A stretch of DNA of 64,000 bases, from NCBI GenBank assembly GCA_002307275.1, contig DBTX01000021.1, forward strand, positions 1 to 64,000, written 5' to 3'. A model generated the notes under the pieces. That model had not been told where the DNA came from and did no database searches. It saw only the letters and a list, made by a program, of their open reading frames with translations. The translations under genes were made by a program, and so were the position numbers. Position 1 is the first letter of the stretch, and each line of letters starts with the position of its first letter. Source of the stretch: Hungateiclostridiaceae bacterium UBA1305 (GTDB lineage Bacteria > Bacillota > Clostridia > Acetivibrionales > DTU013). Below, one piece after another: positions 1 through 8,689 of this stretch.

Positions 1-225
1 GCTTTTGGGGCCTTCCTCACCGCCGCCGCCGGAGATATGGACATGCTGGTCAATAAAGGCAGGACATGCAATTTTGTCCTTGCATTCAATGATTTCAACA
101 TGATATAGCTTATCAGCGGTTATAACAGATGCTATATCCACTATTTTATCGAATACCAGAAGGATATCCTTCGCACCCAGATATTCCGGTGAATAGCATT
201 CGACATTCTTCAATAGTTTGAACAT
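1..225 (-). CDS. iadA: Isoaspartyl dipeptidase (beta-aspartyl peptidase), N-terminal part, cut by the window edge
   Basis: Reading leftward from an ATG at 225 (preceded by AGAGGTAATC) there are 75 open codons that run off the window. The translation begins MFKLLKNVECYSPEYLG and ends in a DQHVHISGGGGEEGP segment. This is the N-terminal metal-binding HxH motif of the amidohydrolase superfamily in the form typical of IadA, which hydrolyses beta-aspartyl (isoaspartyl) dipeptides arising from damaged proteins. Only the N-terminal beta-sandwich part and the first metal ligands are present; the rest lies outside the window. It is divergent from the LexA-like gene, with 220 bp between them. The family call rests on this short motif, so another cyclic amidohydrolase remains possible. 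Confidence 0.75.
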   Translation of the reverse strand, partial: MFKLLKNVECYSPEYLGAKDILLVFDKIVDIASVITADKLYHVEIIECKDKIACPAFIDQHVHISGGGGEEGPKS

Positions 226-368
226 GATTACCTCTCATCAACCGATTCAATACAGTATTTTTTACTTTCCAGCAATCCGCTATACATTTAAATCTTTTGC
301 TTGTAATTGTTATCCCAAACATCCGTAAAAAGGCCTGTTCTTATTTGGCAATACTGTAATTTTTTAAT

Positions 369-397
369 TTGATTTAGTGAAACAAGTCTGTTAAACT
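369..397 (+). promoter_or_regulatory. Predicted sigma-A promoter of the LexA-like gene
   Basis: TTGATT at 369-374 and TAAACT at 392-397 are separated by 17 bp, about 50 bp before the ATG at 446. Two similar AT-rich sites lie upstream, AATACAGTATTTTTTA at 249 and AATACTGTAATTTTTTA at 350, each with a TAC-N-GTA core. They could be operators for the divergent pair. No GAAC-N4-GTTC SOS box is present here. Confidence 0.45.
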
Positions 398-445
398 ATT
401 ATTTGTTGTATTTTATGTAAAGTAATAAACTAAAAGGGTGATGAA

Positions 446-1081
446 ATGACGGTGAATTTCAGCAGTTTAACAGCGAAGCAGAAGAAAGTTTATTCAGCAA
501 TTGAGACCTACATTAAGTTAAAAGGTATACCCCCAACAGTCAGAGAGATTGGTGAAATGGTCGGAGAAAAAACACCTGGCGCCGTTCAGGGAATTCTGAA
601 CAGACTTGAGCAAAAAGGCGTAATTAAGCGTCAGCTTGGTGCTGCCAGGTCAATTCAGCTTGTTTCGGAAGATAATCAGATGTACGCCACTGCAGTGTAT
701 ATCCCTGAAATTAAGAAAATCAGCAAAAGAAATGTGGACGATCTTTTAAATATCTATAATATTGAAAAATATCATCCAGTTTCACCTTATGCGGTTTCCG
801 AAAACGGTAACTACCTTATGATCGATTGTCCCGATGACTGTCTTTCAGATAAGGGGTTTCAACCCGGGGATACACTCCTGGTGAATATATCAGCCGAGCT
901 CAAAGCAGGGGATATAGCACTGGTATTTAATGAGACTCGGTCCATCCTCCGTTTTTATCATCCTGAGGATAACGGTACCATCACACTCAAAGCTGATACC
1001 AACACCAGAGAGAAGGAAAACTTCAATAATGATGAGGTAAAGATCATTGGCAGGGTAGACGGTCGTTATACAAAATTTTAG
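446..1081 (+). CDS. LexA-like repressor with a degenerate S24 peptidase domain
   Basis: The 211-residue protein has the LexA two-domain layout. Residues 5-70 form the winged-helix DNA-binding domain (ending in GVIKR, as in LexA wings). Residues 80-211 resemble the S24 autoprotease domain (QPGDTLLV, then GDIALVF). Aligned by eye with LexA, the catalytic Ser of the GxSM motif falls on Cys132 in a PDDC segment, the catalytic Lys falls on Arg169, and no Ala-Gly cleavage pair is visible in residues 80-115. It is therefore probably a repressor that does not self-cleave through the normal Ser/Lys mechanism and may respond to another signal. The start follows AAAGGGTGATGAA. The normal LexA is expected elsewhere in the genome. 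Length is within the usual LexA range. Its targets are unknown; the nearby AT-rich repeats at 249-367 may be autoregulatory. Confidence 0.8.
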   Translation: MTVNFSSLTAKQKKVYSAIETYIKLKGIPPTVREIGEMVGEKTPGAVQGILNRLEQKGVIKRQLGAARSIQLVSEDNQMYATAVYIPEIKKISKRNVDDLLNIYNIEKYHPVSPYAVSENGNYLMIDCPDDCLSDKGFQPGDTLLVNISAELKAGDIALVFNETRSILRFYHPEDNGTITLKADTNTREKENFNNDEVKIIGRVDGRYTKF

Positions 1082-1121
1082 CGTATAGTTATCATTTACA
1101 ATTCTTGCTTTGAAGTGATGA

Positions 1122-1155
1122 AGAGCCCGTTATCGTGGAGATAACGGGCTCTTTG
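1122..1155 (+). terminator. Hairpin terminator after the LexA-like gene
   Basis: A perfect 12-bp stem (AGAGCCCGTTAT at 1122-1133 with ATAACGGGCTCT at 1141-1152) and a 7-nt loop is followed by only a short T run. It lies 40 bp after the stop codon. Confidence 0.65.
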
Positions 1156-1168
1156 CATTGTCTTGACG

Positions 1169-1203
1169 GAAAAATTCCGGCACTGTGAAAGCACCGGAAT
1201 TTT
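1169..1203 (-). terminator. Terminator of the opp transcript
   Basis: The stem AAAATTCCGG (1171-1180) pairs with CCGGAATTTT (1194-1203). Read on the minus strand it is followed by a T run, 40 bp after the oppA stop. Because both sides are A/T-rich it may also stop rightward transcription. Confidence 0.65.
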
Positions 1204-1241
1204 AGCAGATTCACATCATGTTTTTTAATGCCTATTCAGTC

Positions 1242-2924
1242 TTACTGCACATATGCATACTGCATGTGTACGAAACCTGATAAATCAATATAATAATCCT
1301 TAACTTGAGGATTCTCAAGCATAACACTTACATAGTAGTATATCGGGATTAACCCGGCATCATTGATGATTAACTGCTCAGCCTTATGCATGTTGCTCAT
1401 TCTGAGAGTCTGATCGTTCGATACCTTGGCTTCTTTTACAAGCCTGTCGTACTCGGCATTGTTGTACTTTATCTGGTTTTGGCTGGAGTCGGACAGGAAC
1501 ATGTCAAAGAAAGTCATCGGATCAATGTAATCGCCAATCCATCCCATTCTGCACATTTGATAATCACCAGCGTTTATTTTCTCTGTCAATACCTTCCACT
1601 CCATATTCGGCGTCTTGAAGGAAGTGATCCCGAGGTTGGTCTTCCACATTTCCGTTACAGCTTCCATAATAGCCTTGTGGCCACTCTGGGTATTATAATA
1701 CATTTCAACATCAGGGAAGCCTTTCCCCTCGGGATAACCGGCTTCTGCAAGCAACTGCTTCGCTTTTGCCACATCAGCAGTTTTGGACAGTAAATCTCCG
1801 CCCTTGGATCTGAAATCAGCAGTTGTATCAACATCAGGTACTTTGTAAGGTACTATACCTACTGCCGGTAACTGTCCGCCTCTTGCAACCTTATCAACAA
1901 TGTACTGCCTGTCAATGGCAAGTGAAAGTGCCTGCCTGACCTTAGGATTATCGAAAGGTGCTTTGGAGTTATTTAAATAGATATAGTAAGTACCCAGCAT
2001 ATCACGAATCTTGGCTTTTCCGGATGCAACGAGATTCTGTATCTCAGCCTGTGGTACAAGACTGTCAACGATATCGATGTCTCCAGCTTCAAATCCGCTT
2101 AAAGCTGCGGCTTCGTCATCAAGAAGCGTCCAGGTGATATTTTTGATAAATGCTGTATTTGCTGCATCCCAATATGTGTCGTTCTTTTCAAACACAAGCT
2201 CGGAACTGTGCTCCCAGCTTTTTAGCTTGTACGGACCATCACCGATCAGTGTCTCCGGTTTTGTGAACCAATCTACAGGAGCGGCATCAACGATATCCTT
2301 TCTAACAGGCATGTACGTCGGTGTCCAGCAAAGATCAGGGAAATATGCCGTCGGCGCTTCAAGTGTAACTTGAAGTGTTTTGTCGTCCGTTGCCTTGACT
2401 CCGACATCTTCAGCCTTACCCGTGCCTGCGTTGTATGCATAGGCATTTTTCAGGTATAATAGTTGGTATGCATATACGGAAGCTAACGCAGGATCCAAGG
2501 CTCTTTTCCATGCATATTCAAAGTCAGAAGCCTTAACCGGCTGTCCATCCGACCATTTTGCATCTCTCAGGTGAAATGTGTAGTTCAGACCATCAGCAGA
2601 AATATCCCAACTTTCAGCTATAGCCGGTACTGTTTTTCCATCTTTATCCTGTCTGGTAAGTCCATCAAACAAGTGCTGGATATAAGTGGCGCCATCAACG
2701 GTCTGGTTAAGTCCCGGATCCAATGTATCAGGCTCTGAGCCCACCGTCACACTTACGTTGTCTCTTGAACTGGTAACCGCAGGAGTCTGAGCCGTACCCG
2801 CCGGTGTACTGCTTATTGCAGTTGTGCTTCCGGCACCAGGCGTATTGGTCTGGGCTCCGCATCCGACAAGTACTCCTGCCAGCATTATAAATGCGAGTAC
2901 CGCCGATAAAACTTTCTTTTGCAT
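1242..2924 (-). CDS. oppA: Oligopeptide ABC transporter substrate-binding lipoprotein
   Basis: 560 residues, the usual length for family 5 extracellular solute-binding proteins. The N-terminus is a lipoprotein signal (MQKKVLSAVLAFIMLAG, then a VLVGCG lipobox with Cys22), followed by a Thr/Ala/Ser-rich linker. The mature part has family signatures such as GSEPDTLDPGLN near residue 67 and a segment with WKRALDP. It should capture oligopeptides outside the membrane for the OppBCDF importer encoded just upstream in the same direction. The start at 2924 has GGAGG eight bases before it. It is separated from oppF by 255 bp without a clear terminator, so it may be made from the long opp transcript plus its own promoter to supply excess binding protein. 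Peptide specificity cannot be read from sequence. Confidence 0.9.
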   Translation of the reverse strand: MQKKVLSAVLAFIMLAGVLVGCGAQTNTPGAGSTTAISSTPAGTAQTPAVTSSRDNVSVTVGSEPDTLDPGLNQTVDGATYIQHLFDGLTRQDKDGKTVPAIAESWDISADGLNYTFHLRDAKWSDGQPVKASDFEYAWKRALDPALASVYAYQLLYLKNAYAYNAGTGKAEDVGVKATDDKTLQVTLEAPTAYFPDLCWTPTYMPVRKDIVDAAPVDWFTKPETLIGDGPYKLKSWEHSSELVFEKNDTYWDAANTAFIKNITWTLLDDEAAALSGFEAGDIDIVDSLVPQAEIQNLVASGKAKIRDMLGTYYIYLNNSKAPFDNPKVRQALSLAIDRQYIVDKVARGGQLPAVGIVPYKVPDVDTTADFRSKGGDLLSKTADVAKAKQLLAEAGYPEGKGFPDVEMYYNTQSGHKAIMEAVTEMWKTNLGITSFKTPNMEWKVLTEKINAGDYQMCRMGWIGDYIDPMTFFDMFLSDSSQNQIKYNNAEYDRLVKEAKVSNDQTLRMSNMHKAEQLIINDAGLIPIYYYVSVMLENPQVKDYYIDLSGFVHMQYAYVQ

Positions 2925-3179
2925 ACTACATCCTCCATTCTATAGATTATGATTTATGATAAACGGACTTTTTCCGTTTATTCTCAGCAATTATTCCCTC
3001 CTATTATTAAAACCTTCTTGTCGTATTTTATGCAGAAATACGCTTGACCTTGCATGAATATACTCTGCAAAAAAGATTTATACAAGGAGTGTTCTAAGTT
3101 CTTGCGACAGGCACTGAAGGTAATACAAGAGAGAAACTAAAGAGTCCGGATCTTTCTTCCATTGTATATAGTAAGGTCC

Positions 3180-4154
3180 TTATTCTTCAAGGTGACATGC
3201 ACACAAATGGCCGGGAGCGACTTCCTTCAGTTCAGGCTCTATTTCAGCACATTTAGGCATTGCGTAAGCACACCTTGTTCTGAATCTGCACCCTGAAGGA
3301 GGATTGATCGGACTTGGTACATCACCTTCCAATATAATCCTGCTCTTTGACCTGCTGACCTTTGGATCCGCCACAGGTACTGCTGAGAGCAGAGCCTTCG
3401 TATAAGGATGCAACGGTCTTTCATAGAGTTCATCCCTGCCGGCAAGCTCGATCAGTTTTCCAAGGTACATAACTCCTACGTTATCACTGATATGCTTAAC
3501 CATTGACAGATCATGGGCAATAAACAGGTATGTCAGTCCAAGCTCCTTCTGAAGATCCTCAAGCATATTTACGATCTGTGCCTGTATGGATACGTCCAAT
3601 GCCGATATCGGCTCATCACAGATAATCAGTTCTGGCTGCACTGCCAAGGCCCGGGCTATTCCTATCCTCTGGCGCTGCCCGCCGCTGAACTCATGCGGAT
3701 ATCTGTTTGCCTGTTCACGGCTTAATCCGACCATTGAAAGCAGTTGGAATATGCGTTCCCTGCGCTCATTTCCCTTAGCCAGCCCATGAATATCAAGAGG
3801 CTCTCCTACAATGTCACTTACAGTCATTCTAGGGTTCAAGGATGCATAAGGATCCTGGAAGATCATCTGCATTCTCTTTCTTATGGGTTTCATTTTTTTT
3901 CGAGTGATATCTTCCCCTTCAAAAAAAATGCTTCCGGCTGTCGGTTCATACAGCCGTATGATCGTTCTTCCTGCGGTTGTTTTACCGCAGCCGCTCTCTC
4001 CGACCAGGCCCAGTGTTTCACCTCTGTTTATTCTAAAACTTACATTGTCTACAGCTTTGACTATAGCCTGTGATCCACCAAATAAACCCGAATTGGCGAA
4101 AAAATATTTGGTCAGGTTCTTTACTTCCAACATTACTTCAGATTTTTCTGCCAT
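3180..4154 (-). CDS. oppF: Oligopeptide ABC transporter ATP-binding protein OppF
   Basis: An ABC ATPase of 324 residues from the ATG at 4154. It has Walker A (GESGCGKTT), the signature FSGGQRQRIGIARAL, Walker B (LIICDEP) and the C-terminal Opp/Dpp extension with the Cys-rich GCRFRTRCAYAMPKC motif, which in some family members binds an iron-sulfur cluster. The reading frame is open 13 codons further upstream, but the ATG at 4154 overlaps the oppD stop as TAATG and has GGGGG before it, so I prefer that start; the pair looks translationally coupled. With OppD it would form the cytoplasmic ATPase dimer powering peptide import. Confidence 0.92.
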   Translation of the reverse strand: MAEKSEVMLEVKNLTKYFFANSGLFGGSQAIVKAVDNVSFRINRGETLGLVGESGCGKTTAGRTIIRLYEPTAGSIFFEGEDITRKKMKPIRKRMQMIFQDPYASLNPRMTVSDIVGEPLDIHGLAKGNERRERIFQLLSMVGLSREQANRYPHEFSGGQRQRIGIARALAVQPELIICDEPISALDVSIQAQIVNMLEDLQKELGLTYLFIAHDLSMVKHISDNVGVMYLGKLIELAGRDELYERPLHPYTKALLSAVPVADPKVSRSKSRIILEGDVPSPINPPSGCRFRTRCAYAMPKCAEIEPELKEVAPGHLCACHLEE

Positions 4155-5140
4155 TATTTTTCGCCCCCTTCCTGTTTGTATAAAAGCCAGCAAGCTGCTC
4201 CATGATTCTCGGTCACTTTTTCATACACAGGTTTGTGCAGGTTGCAGATCTCCATTGCATGAGGACATCTTGCCGTAAATGGGCATCCAACAGGTGGATT
4301 GATCATATCCGGCGGTGATCCATCTACCGGCTTCAGACGTTCCTTTCCCATGTTCAGCCGCGGGATACTGTTCAACAGCCCTATTGTATAAGGATGCTGC
4401 GGGTTGTAGAAAATATCCTCCACAAGGCCCTGTTCAACCAATGTACCGCCATACATGACAATGACCCTTTCACAAATATCCGCCACCAGGCCAAGGTCAT
4501 GAGTAATCAATATAATGGACATGTTTATCTTGTTCTTCAAATCCTTCATCAATTCTATAATTTGAGCTTGTATGGTCACATCCAGCGCTGTCGTCGGTTC
4601 ATCCGCTATCAAAAGCTTCGGTTCACAGGATAGAGCCATTGCAATCATCACTCTCTGTCTCATACCACCACTGAATTCATGCGGATATTGGTGGAAGCGT
4701 TTTTCAGGACTCGGCATGCCAACAAGCTTGAGCATGTCTATTGCCTTTGCTGTAGCCTGTTTTGCAGGCATCCTCCTGTTATGTTTCTTAATAGCTTCAA
4801 CAAGTTGATTTCCTATGGTGAAAACCGGATTGAGGGACGTCATGGGATCCTGGAATATCATCCCTATCTCATTACCGCGTATGGCCTGTATTTCTCTTTC
4901 CTTTAGACCAGCCATATCCCTGCCGTCAAATTTGATCTCACCTGCAGACACCTTGCCATTTTCAGAAAGCAGCTTCATTACCGAAAGCATTGTAACGCTC
5001 TTTCCGCTGCCAGATTCACCTACTATACCGACAGCCTCGCCAAAACCGATCGAGATGGTAACATCGTTTATAGCTGAAACCTGGCCGGCATAAGTTTTAA
5101 ATATTGTTCGTAGATTTTTTATTTCAAGAAGTTTATCCAT
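4154..5140 (-). CDS. oppD: Oligopeptide ABC transporter ATP-binding protein OppD
   Basis: 328 residues starting MDKLLEIKNLRTIF. Walker A is GESGSGKSV, the signature is FSGGMRQRVMIAMAL, Walker B is LLIADEP with a following TTALD, and the C-terminal OppD extension carries GCPFTARCPHAMEIC. It partners OppF beneath the OppB/OppC channel. The gene begins 12 bp after oppC and its stop codon overlaps the oppF start. GAGG precedes the start. Nothing is missing compared with the family. Confidence 0.92.
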   Translation of the reverse strand: MDKLLEIKNLRTIFKTYAGQVSAINDVTISIGFGEAVGIVGESGSGKSVTMLSVMKLLSENGKVSAGEIKFDGRDMAGLKEREIQAIRGNEIGMIFQDPMTSLNPVFTIGNQLVEAIKKHNRRMPAKQATAKAIDMLKLVGMPSPEKRFHQYPHEFSGGMRQRVMIAMALSCEPKLLIADEPTTALDVTIQAQIIELMKDLKNKINMSIILITHDLGLVADICERVIVMYGGTLVEQGLVEDIFYNPQHPYTIGLLNSIPRLNMGKERLKPVDGSPPDMINPPVGCPFTARCPHAMEICNLHKPVYEKVTENHGAACWLLYKQEGGEK

Positions 5141-5152
5141 AGTTTTAACCTC

Positions 5153-6124
5153 TTACTTTCTCATTCTAGGATCAAGAGCATCTCTAAGGCCGTCTCCAAA
5201 CATGTTGAAGACAAGCATGGTCATACAAATTGCAAGTGACGGTGAAAGCAGCAGGTAGAAATACGACCTTATTCCACCCAGAGCTTCAGATGCAAGGCTG
5301 CCCCAGCTTGGAACAGGTGCATCAACGCCAAGTCCGATAAAGCTTAAAAATGATTCGGTAAATATCGCATCGGGTATCATAAGCATAGTAGTGACTACAA
5401 TAGGTCCGATACAGTTCGGTAAAAGATGCTTGAGCAATATTCTGGAGCCTCCCGCTCCCAGTGTCCTTGCAGCGGTAACATACTCCTGCTCCTTTAGACT
5501 GAGTATCTGGCCTCTGACAATTCTGGCGGTGGTTATCCAGTAGGTAAGTCCGAGTGCTATATATATGCTCACAAGTCCGGCACCGGCAGCCTTGAAAAAC
5601 CCGAAAAACGGGAGTTCGAAAAGGCTGTTTAATGTAGGCTTCAGTACAACTGTCAAAAGGATGATATAAAGCATGGATGGCACGCCATAAATAATGTCAA
5701 TAACTCTCATCATAATTGTGTCGACCCTGCCGCCCACATACCCGGATATGCCGCCATACAAAACACCTATGACAAGATTCACCAAAGCAGCAACGATACC
5801 GATACTAAGTGATATTCTGGCACCATAGAGTACACGAACCAGCATATCCCTGCCAAGATGGTCTGTTCCAAGCAAATGCTGAAGATTTGGCTTCAAATCT
5901 TCAGAACCACGGATCTGATCAGAGTAACTGTAAGGTATGAACATCGGGCCGAGAATAGCCAAAAGGAAAATAACGATGATCCCGATCAAGCTGATCATGG
6001 CGACCTTATTCTTCCTGAGTCTGCGCCATACATCCTGCCAATACGTGAGACTTGGCCGTGTATTGACGGCTTCAATCACAACCTGTCTATTTAATGGTCT
6101 GAAAAGTTCACTGGAAAACTGCAT
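5153..6124 (-). CDS. oppC: Oligopeptide ABC transporter permease OppC
   Basis: 323 residues with the OppC layout: an N-terminal cytosolic tail (VWRRLRKNKVAM), a first membrane helix near residues 43-65, a periplasm-facing segment with LLGTDHLGRD, and five more helices. The permease coupling (EAA) loop is near residue 218 (EYVTAARTLGAG). The C-terminus is typical (GLRDALDPRMRK). It forms half of the transmembrane channel with OppB, whose gene is 10 bp upstream. The start follows AGGGGTGC. Confidence 0.92.
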   Translation of the reverse strand: MQFSSELFRPLNRQVVIEAVNTRPSLTYWQDVWRRLRKNKVAMISLIGIIVIFLLAILGPMFIPYSYSDQIRGSEDLKPNLQHLLGTDHLGRDMLVRVLYGARISLSIGIVAALVNLVIGVLYGGISGYVGGRVDTIMMRVIDIIYGVPSMLYIILLTVVLKPTLNSLFELPFFGFFKAAGAGLVSIYIALGLTYWITTARIVRGQILSLKEQEYVTAARTLGAGGSRILLKHLLPNCIGPIVVTTMLMIPDAIFTESFLSFIGLGVDAPVPSWGSLASEALGGIRSYFYLLLSPSLAICMTMLVFNMFGDGLRDALDPRMRK

Positions 6125-6134
6125 GCAAGCACCC

Positions 6135-7055
6135 CTACTTTCTTAGTTTAATCCTGGGATCAATAAATACATACACAATATCTACCAGGAAATTCATCAA
6201 TATGACAAACCCCGCATAAAAAATCGTAATTCCCATCATCACTGTATAATCCCTGTTGGAAATACTGGTGACATAGTATCTGCCAAGCCCCGGTATGTTG
6301 AATATCCTTTCAACAACGAAGCTTCCCGTAAGTATGGCGGCAATCAGAGGTCCCAGATACGTGACAACCGGTATCAGAGAATTCTTGAGTGCATGCTTGA
6401 ATATTACCATCTGCTCCGAGAGGCCTTTCGCCCTGGCAGTTCTGATAAAATCCTGTTCAAGAGTCTCAAGCATGCTTGAACGCACAAGTCTTGCAATAAA
6501 AGCCAGTGGGAAGAAAGAAAGCGCTATGGCCGGCATGATCGCAGATGCAAAAGTTTTGAAGCCCATTACAGGGAGGATTTTTAACTTTACCGAGAATATA
6601 TACTGTCCCAGTGTAGCCACGACAAAGCTCGGTATGGTCACACCCAATGTCGCCAGGATCATAGCCCCATTATCCTGCCACTTCCCGTTTTTCAATGCAG
6701 AAATAATACCGAGCGGTATACCAATGATCAAGCAAAGAAATATGGCGAAAATACCGAGTTTTGCCGAATTCGGGAACTGCTCTGCGATGATATCATTGAC
6801 CTTTCTGCCTTCACTTTGCATGGACATGCCAAAGTCCAGCCTGATAACATTGCCCAGCATCTTGAAGTACTGCTGGCTCAGCGGAAGATCCAGCCCATAT
6901 TTTGCCTTAATGTTTTCCACAATTTTGGGTGGAAGCGGTTTATCCTTGGTGTAAATACTCCCAGGGATAGAACGCATCAGAAAGAAGGTCAGCGTTATTA
7001 TTATGAATAACGTCACAATTGAATATCCAAATCTCTTGAGTATATAAATTCCCAA
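6135..7055 (-). CDS. oppB: Oligopeptide ABC transporter permease OppB, probable TTG start
   Basis: About 306 residues with six predicted membrane helices. The N-terminal helix is the usual OppB form (YILKRFGYSIVTL), the coupling loop holds DFIRTARAKGLSE, and the C-terminus is VYVFIDPRIKLRK. The open frame extends to a GTG at 7064, but that codon overlaps the AAGGGG ribosome site; the in-frame TTG at 7055 sits eight bases after it and gives the normal short OppB N-terminus, so I use it. It is the first gene of the opp string (oppB-C-D-F-A). Confidence 0.9.
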   Translation of the reverse strand: MGIYILKRFGYSIVTLFIIITLTFFLMRSIPGSIYTKDKPLPPKIVENIKAKYGLDLPLSQQYFKMLGNVIRLDFGMSMQSEGRKVNDIIAEQFPNSAKLGIFAIFLCLIIGIPLGIISALKNGKWQDNGAMILATLGVTIPSFVVATLGQYIFSVKLKILPVMGFKTFASAIMPAIALSFFPLAFIARLVRSSMLETLEQDFIRTARAKGLSEQMVIFKHALKNSLIPVVTYLGPLIAAILTGSFVVERIFNIPGLGRYYVTSISNRDYTVMMGITIFYAGFVILMNFLVDIVYVFIDPRIKLRK

Positions 7056-7521
7056 AACACACACCCCTTAAATGATAGCTCTCATTTTTATTTTTAATAT
7101 CAATGCGATATATTCATAACTAAATCAGTTTACATAATACAATAACAACCCACATAATGCAACCTGAAAACCATATGCAGATATTCCCATTCCATTTTGT
7201 ACTTGTTGCTCTGGTGTCGTTGTACTTTATTGCAGCATATTGATAAAAAGAGCTTAAAAAGACAGTAGTATCAAATTCCTTGGAACTGAGTACATCTTCG
7301 TACTTTCCAGATAATACCACTCGTCCACATGCAATAATAATATACTATCAATTTTTCCATCTATTTTCAATGGGTTACATAAAATGTATATTTATACACC
7401 ATAATGCCTCCGTAATGCGTTGACACTTATGCTTTTATTAGTTTATTTAAGCATATTATTTAACTCATCTTGTAAGATAATTTAAATAACATGTGCGTTA
7501 AAAAATTTATTTTATGGAATG

Positions 7522-7551
7522 AATCATTTATTTTTTTTGAAATAAATGATT
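7522..7551. repeat. AT-rich perfect inverted repeat
   Basis: AATCATTTATTT (7522-7533) and AAATAAATGATT (7540-7551) are perfect reverse complements around a 6-nt loop. It could be an operator for a dimeric regulator of one of the divergent genes, or a bidirectional hairpin. Confidence 0.7.
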
Positions 7552-7565
7552 ATTATGTATATAAA

Positions 7566-7600
7566 GTTGCAGTAATGGTTGCAGTAATGGTTGCAGTAAC
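7566..7600. repeat. Three tandem copies of GTTGCAGTAATG
   Basis: Two exact copies of GTTGCAGTAATG and a third ending in AAC lie head to tail, 24 bp before the exporter promoter. They may be an iterated binding site or a simple slippage repeat. Confidence 0.75.
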
Positions 7601-7623
7601 CTGGATCATTGGCAAAGTACAAT

Positions 7624-7652
7624 TTGAAAACAGCATATGTAAATGCTATAAT
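7624..7652 (+). promoter_or_regulatory. Strong predicted sigma-A promoter for the DMT exporter
   Basis: TTGAAA (7624-7629), a 17-bp spacer and TATAAT (7647-7652) match the housekeeping consensus closely, 60 bp before the ATG at 7712. Confidence 0.75.
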
Positions 7653-7711
7653 GTTAAAATTGCGTTTTCAGACCTGAAGCATTTCTCATTATATATTGGA
7701 GGGGATAATAA

Positions 7712-8617
7712 ATGAGATCGGGCAAGACACCAGCAAGCAGATACCTAAACCTTATATTTGTATTATTTCCCGTAGTATTCTGGGGAGTGTCCTTTATCAG
7801 CACAAAAGTAGTACTTCGGGAAGTTCCGCCTGTCTCAATAGCATTTTTCAGACAGTTGATCGCGTTGCTTCCTCTTTTCCTGTGGGGCATTGCTACCCGA
7901 TCAGCGTTCAGGATAGCGCTAAAAGATCTGCTTCTGCTAGTAGGGTCCTCCTTTTTCGGCATTGTACTGTATTTTATCTTTGAAAATAATGGACTAAGGT
8001 ACACAACAGCGTCAAGCGCCTCAATGATCGTAGCTGCAGTACCGATTTTCACAATGATGACCGAATTGATTTTCTTCAAGCTGAAACCCAACTTGAAGGT
8101 AATTGCCTGTATCATAGCTTCAATTCTCGGTGTTTATCTAGTCATATCAGTGAACGGAAGACTGGATTTCTCCTCGGTAGCTTTCAAGGGTAACATGCTT
8201 GTAATGGGAGCCATGGCGAGTTGGGTCATATATACGGTAATGAGCAGGAAGCTCGCAAGCAGGTATTCAAGCTTCATTATAACGCTTTATCAGACAATTC
8301 TCAGCAGTGTACTTTTTCTTCCCTTTCTGTTGCCTGAGTTCGGGGACTGGAAGCCTGTCAGTATGACCGCATTATTGAATCTAGTATATCTTGGCGTATT
8401 TTGCTCTGCAGTATCCTATTTCATGTTCCTGTATGCAATTAAAAAACTGGGACCGACCATCTCCTCCGCATTCCTGAACCTGATCCCTGTCATTTCCGTA
8501 CTGACGGGCTATCTGATCCTGGATGAAAAGTTACTGCCCATACAGTATGGCGGCATGCTGATCATTATGGCCAGTCTGTTCCTTCTTAATAAAAACAAAG
8601 ACAAAACAAGCGGCTGA
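7712..8617 (+). CDS. EamA-family (DMT superfamily) membrane transporter
   Basis: 301 residues with ten predicted membrane helices in two EamA repeats (about residues 11-145 and 155-295). The first helix has VFWGVSFISTKVVL and the fourth region SSASMIVAAVPIF, both typical of drug/metabolite exporters of this family. Members export amino acids, metabolites or drugs; the substrate cannot be told here. Proximity to leuCDB on the opposite strand is weak evidence for amino-acid export. The start at 7712 has TTGGAGGGGATAATAA before it, a very good ribosome site. It converges on leuB with 72 bp between the stop codons. Confidence 0.88.
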   Translation: MRSGKTPASRYLNLIFVLFPVVFWGVSFISTKVVLREVPPVSIAFFRQLIALLPLFLWGIATRSAFRIALKDLLLLVGSSFFGIVLYFIFENNGLRYTTASSASMIVAAVPIFTMMTELIFFKLKPNLKVIACIIASILGVYLVISVNGRLDFSSVAFKGNMLVMGAMASWVIYTVMSRKLASRYSSFIITLYQTILSSVLFLPFLLPEFGDWKPVSMTALLNLVYLGVFCSAVSYFMFLYAIKKLGPTISSAFLNLIPVISVLTGYLILDEKLLPIQYGGMLIIMASLFLLNKNKDKTSG

Positions 8618-8689
8618 GAATAGCCCAGGCGCACATATCATCTTTATGTATTTTTATACAGTTGTATCCATGTAAATTCCATACAGTTG

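Larger units (their letters stand above)
7056..7711. other. Intergenic region between divergent oppB and the DMT exporter
   Basis: About 650 bp of AT-rich DNA without a convincing gene. Open frames at 7120-7320 (minus) and 7491-7715 (plus) have no good ribosome sites and no recognisable protein signatures. It holds a 12-bp perfect inverted repeat (7522-7551), three copies of a 12-bp repeat (7566-7600) and a strong promoter for the exporter (7624-7652). The opp promoter is presumably within 7065-7160 but I could not choose one with confidence. Confidence 0.6.

Noticed and set aside
446..1081. Calling this gene the true SOS repressor lexA
   Set aside because: The self-cleavage residues are absent by alignment and no SOS box lies upstream.
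7120..7320. 66-codon minus-strand frame upstream of oppB
   Set aside because: No ribosome site and no protein signature; AT-rich DNA gives such frames by chance.
7491..7715. Small plus-strand frame before the DMT exporter
   Set aside because: It runs through the inverted repeat, the triple repeat and the promoter and has no ribosome site.
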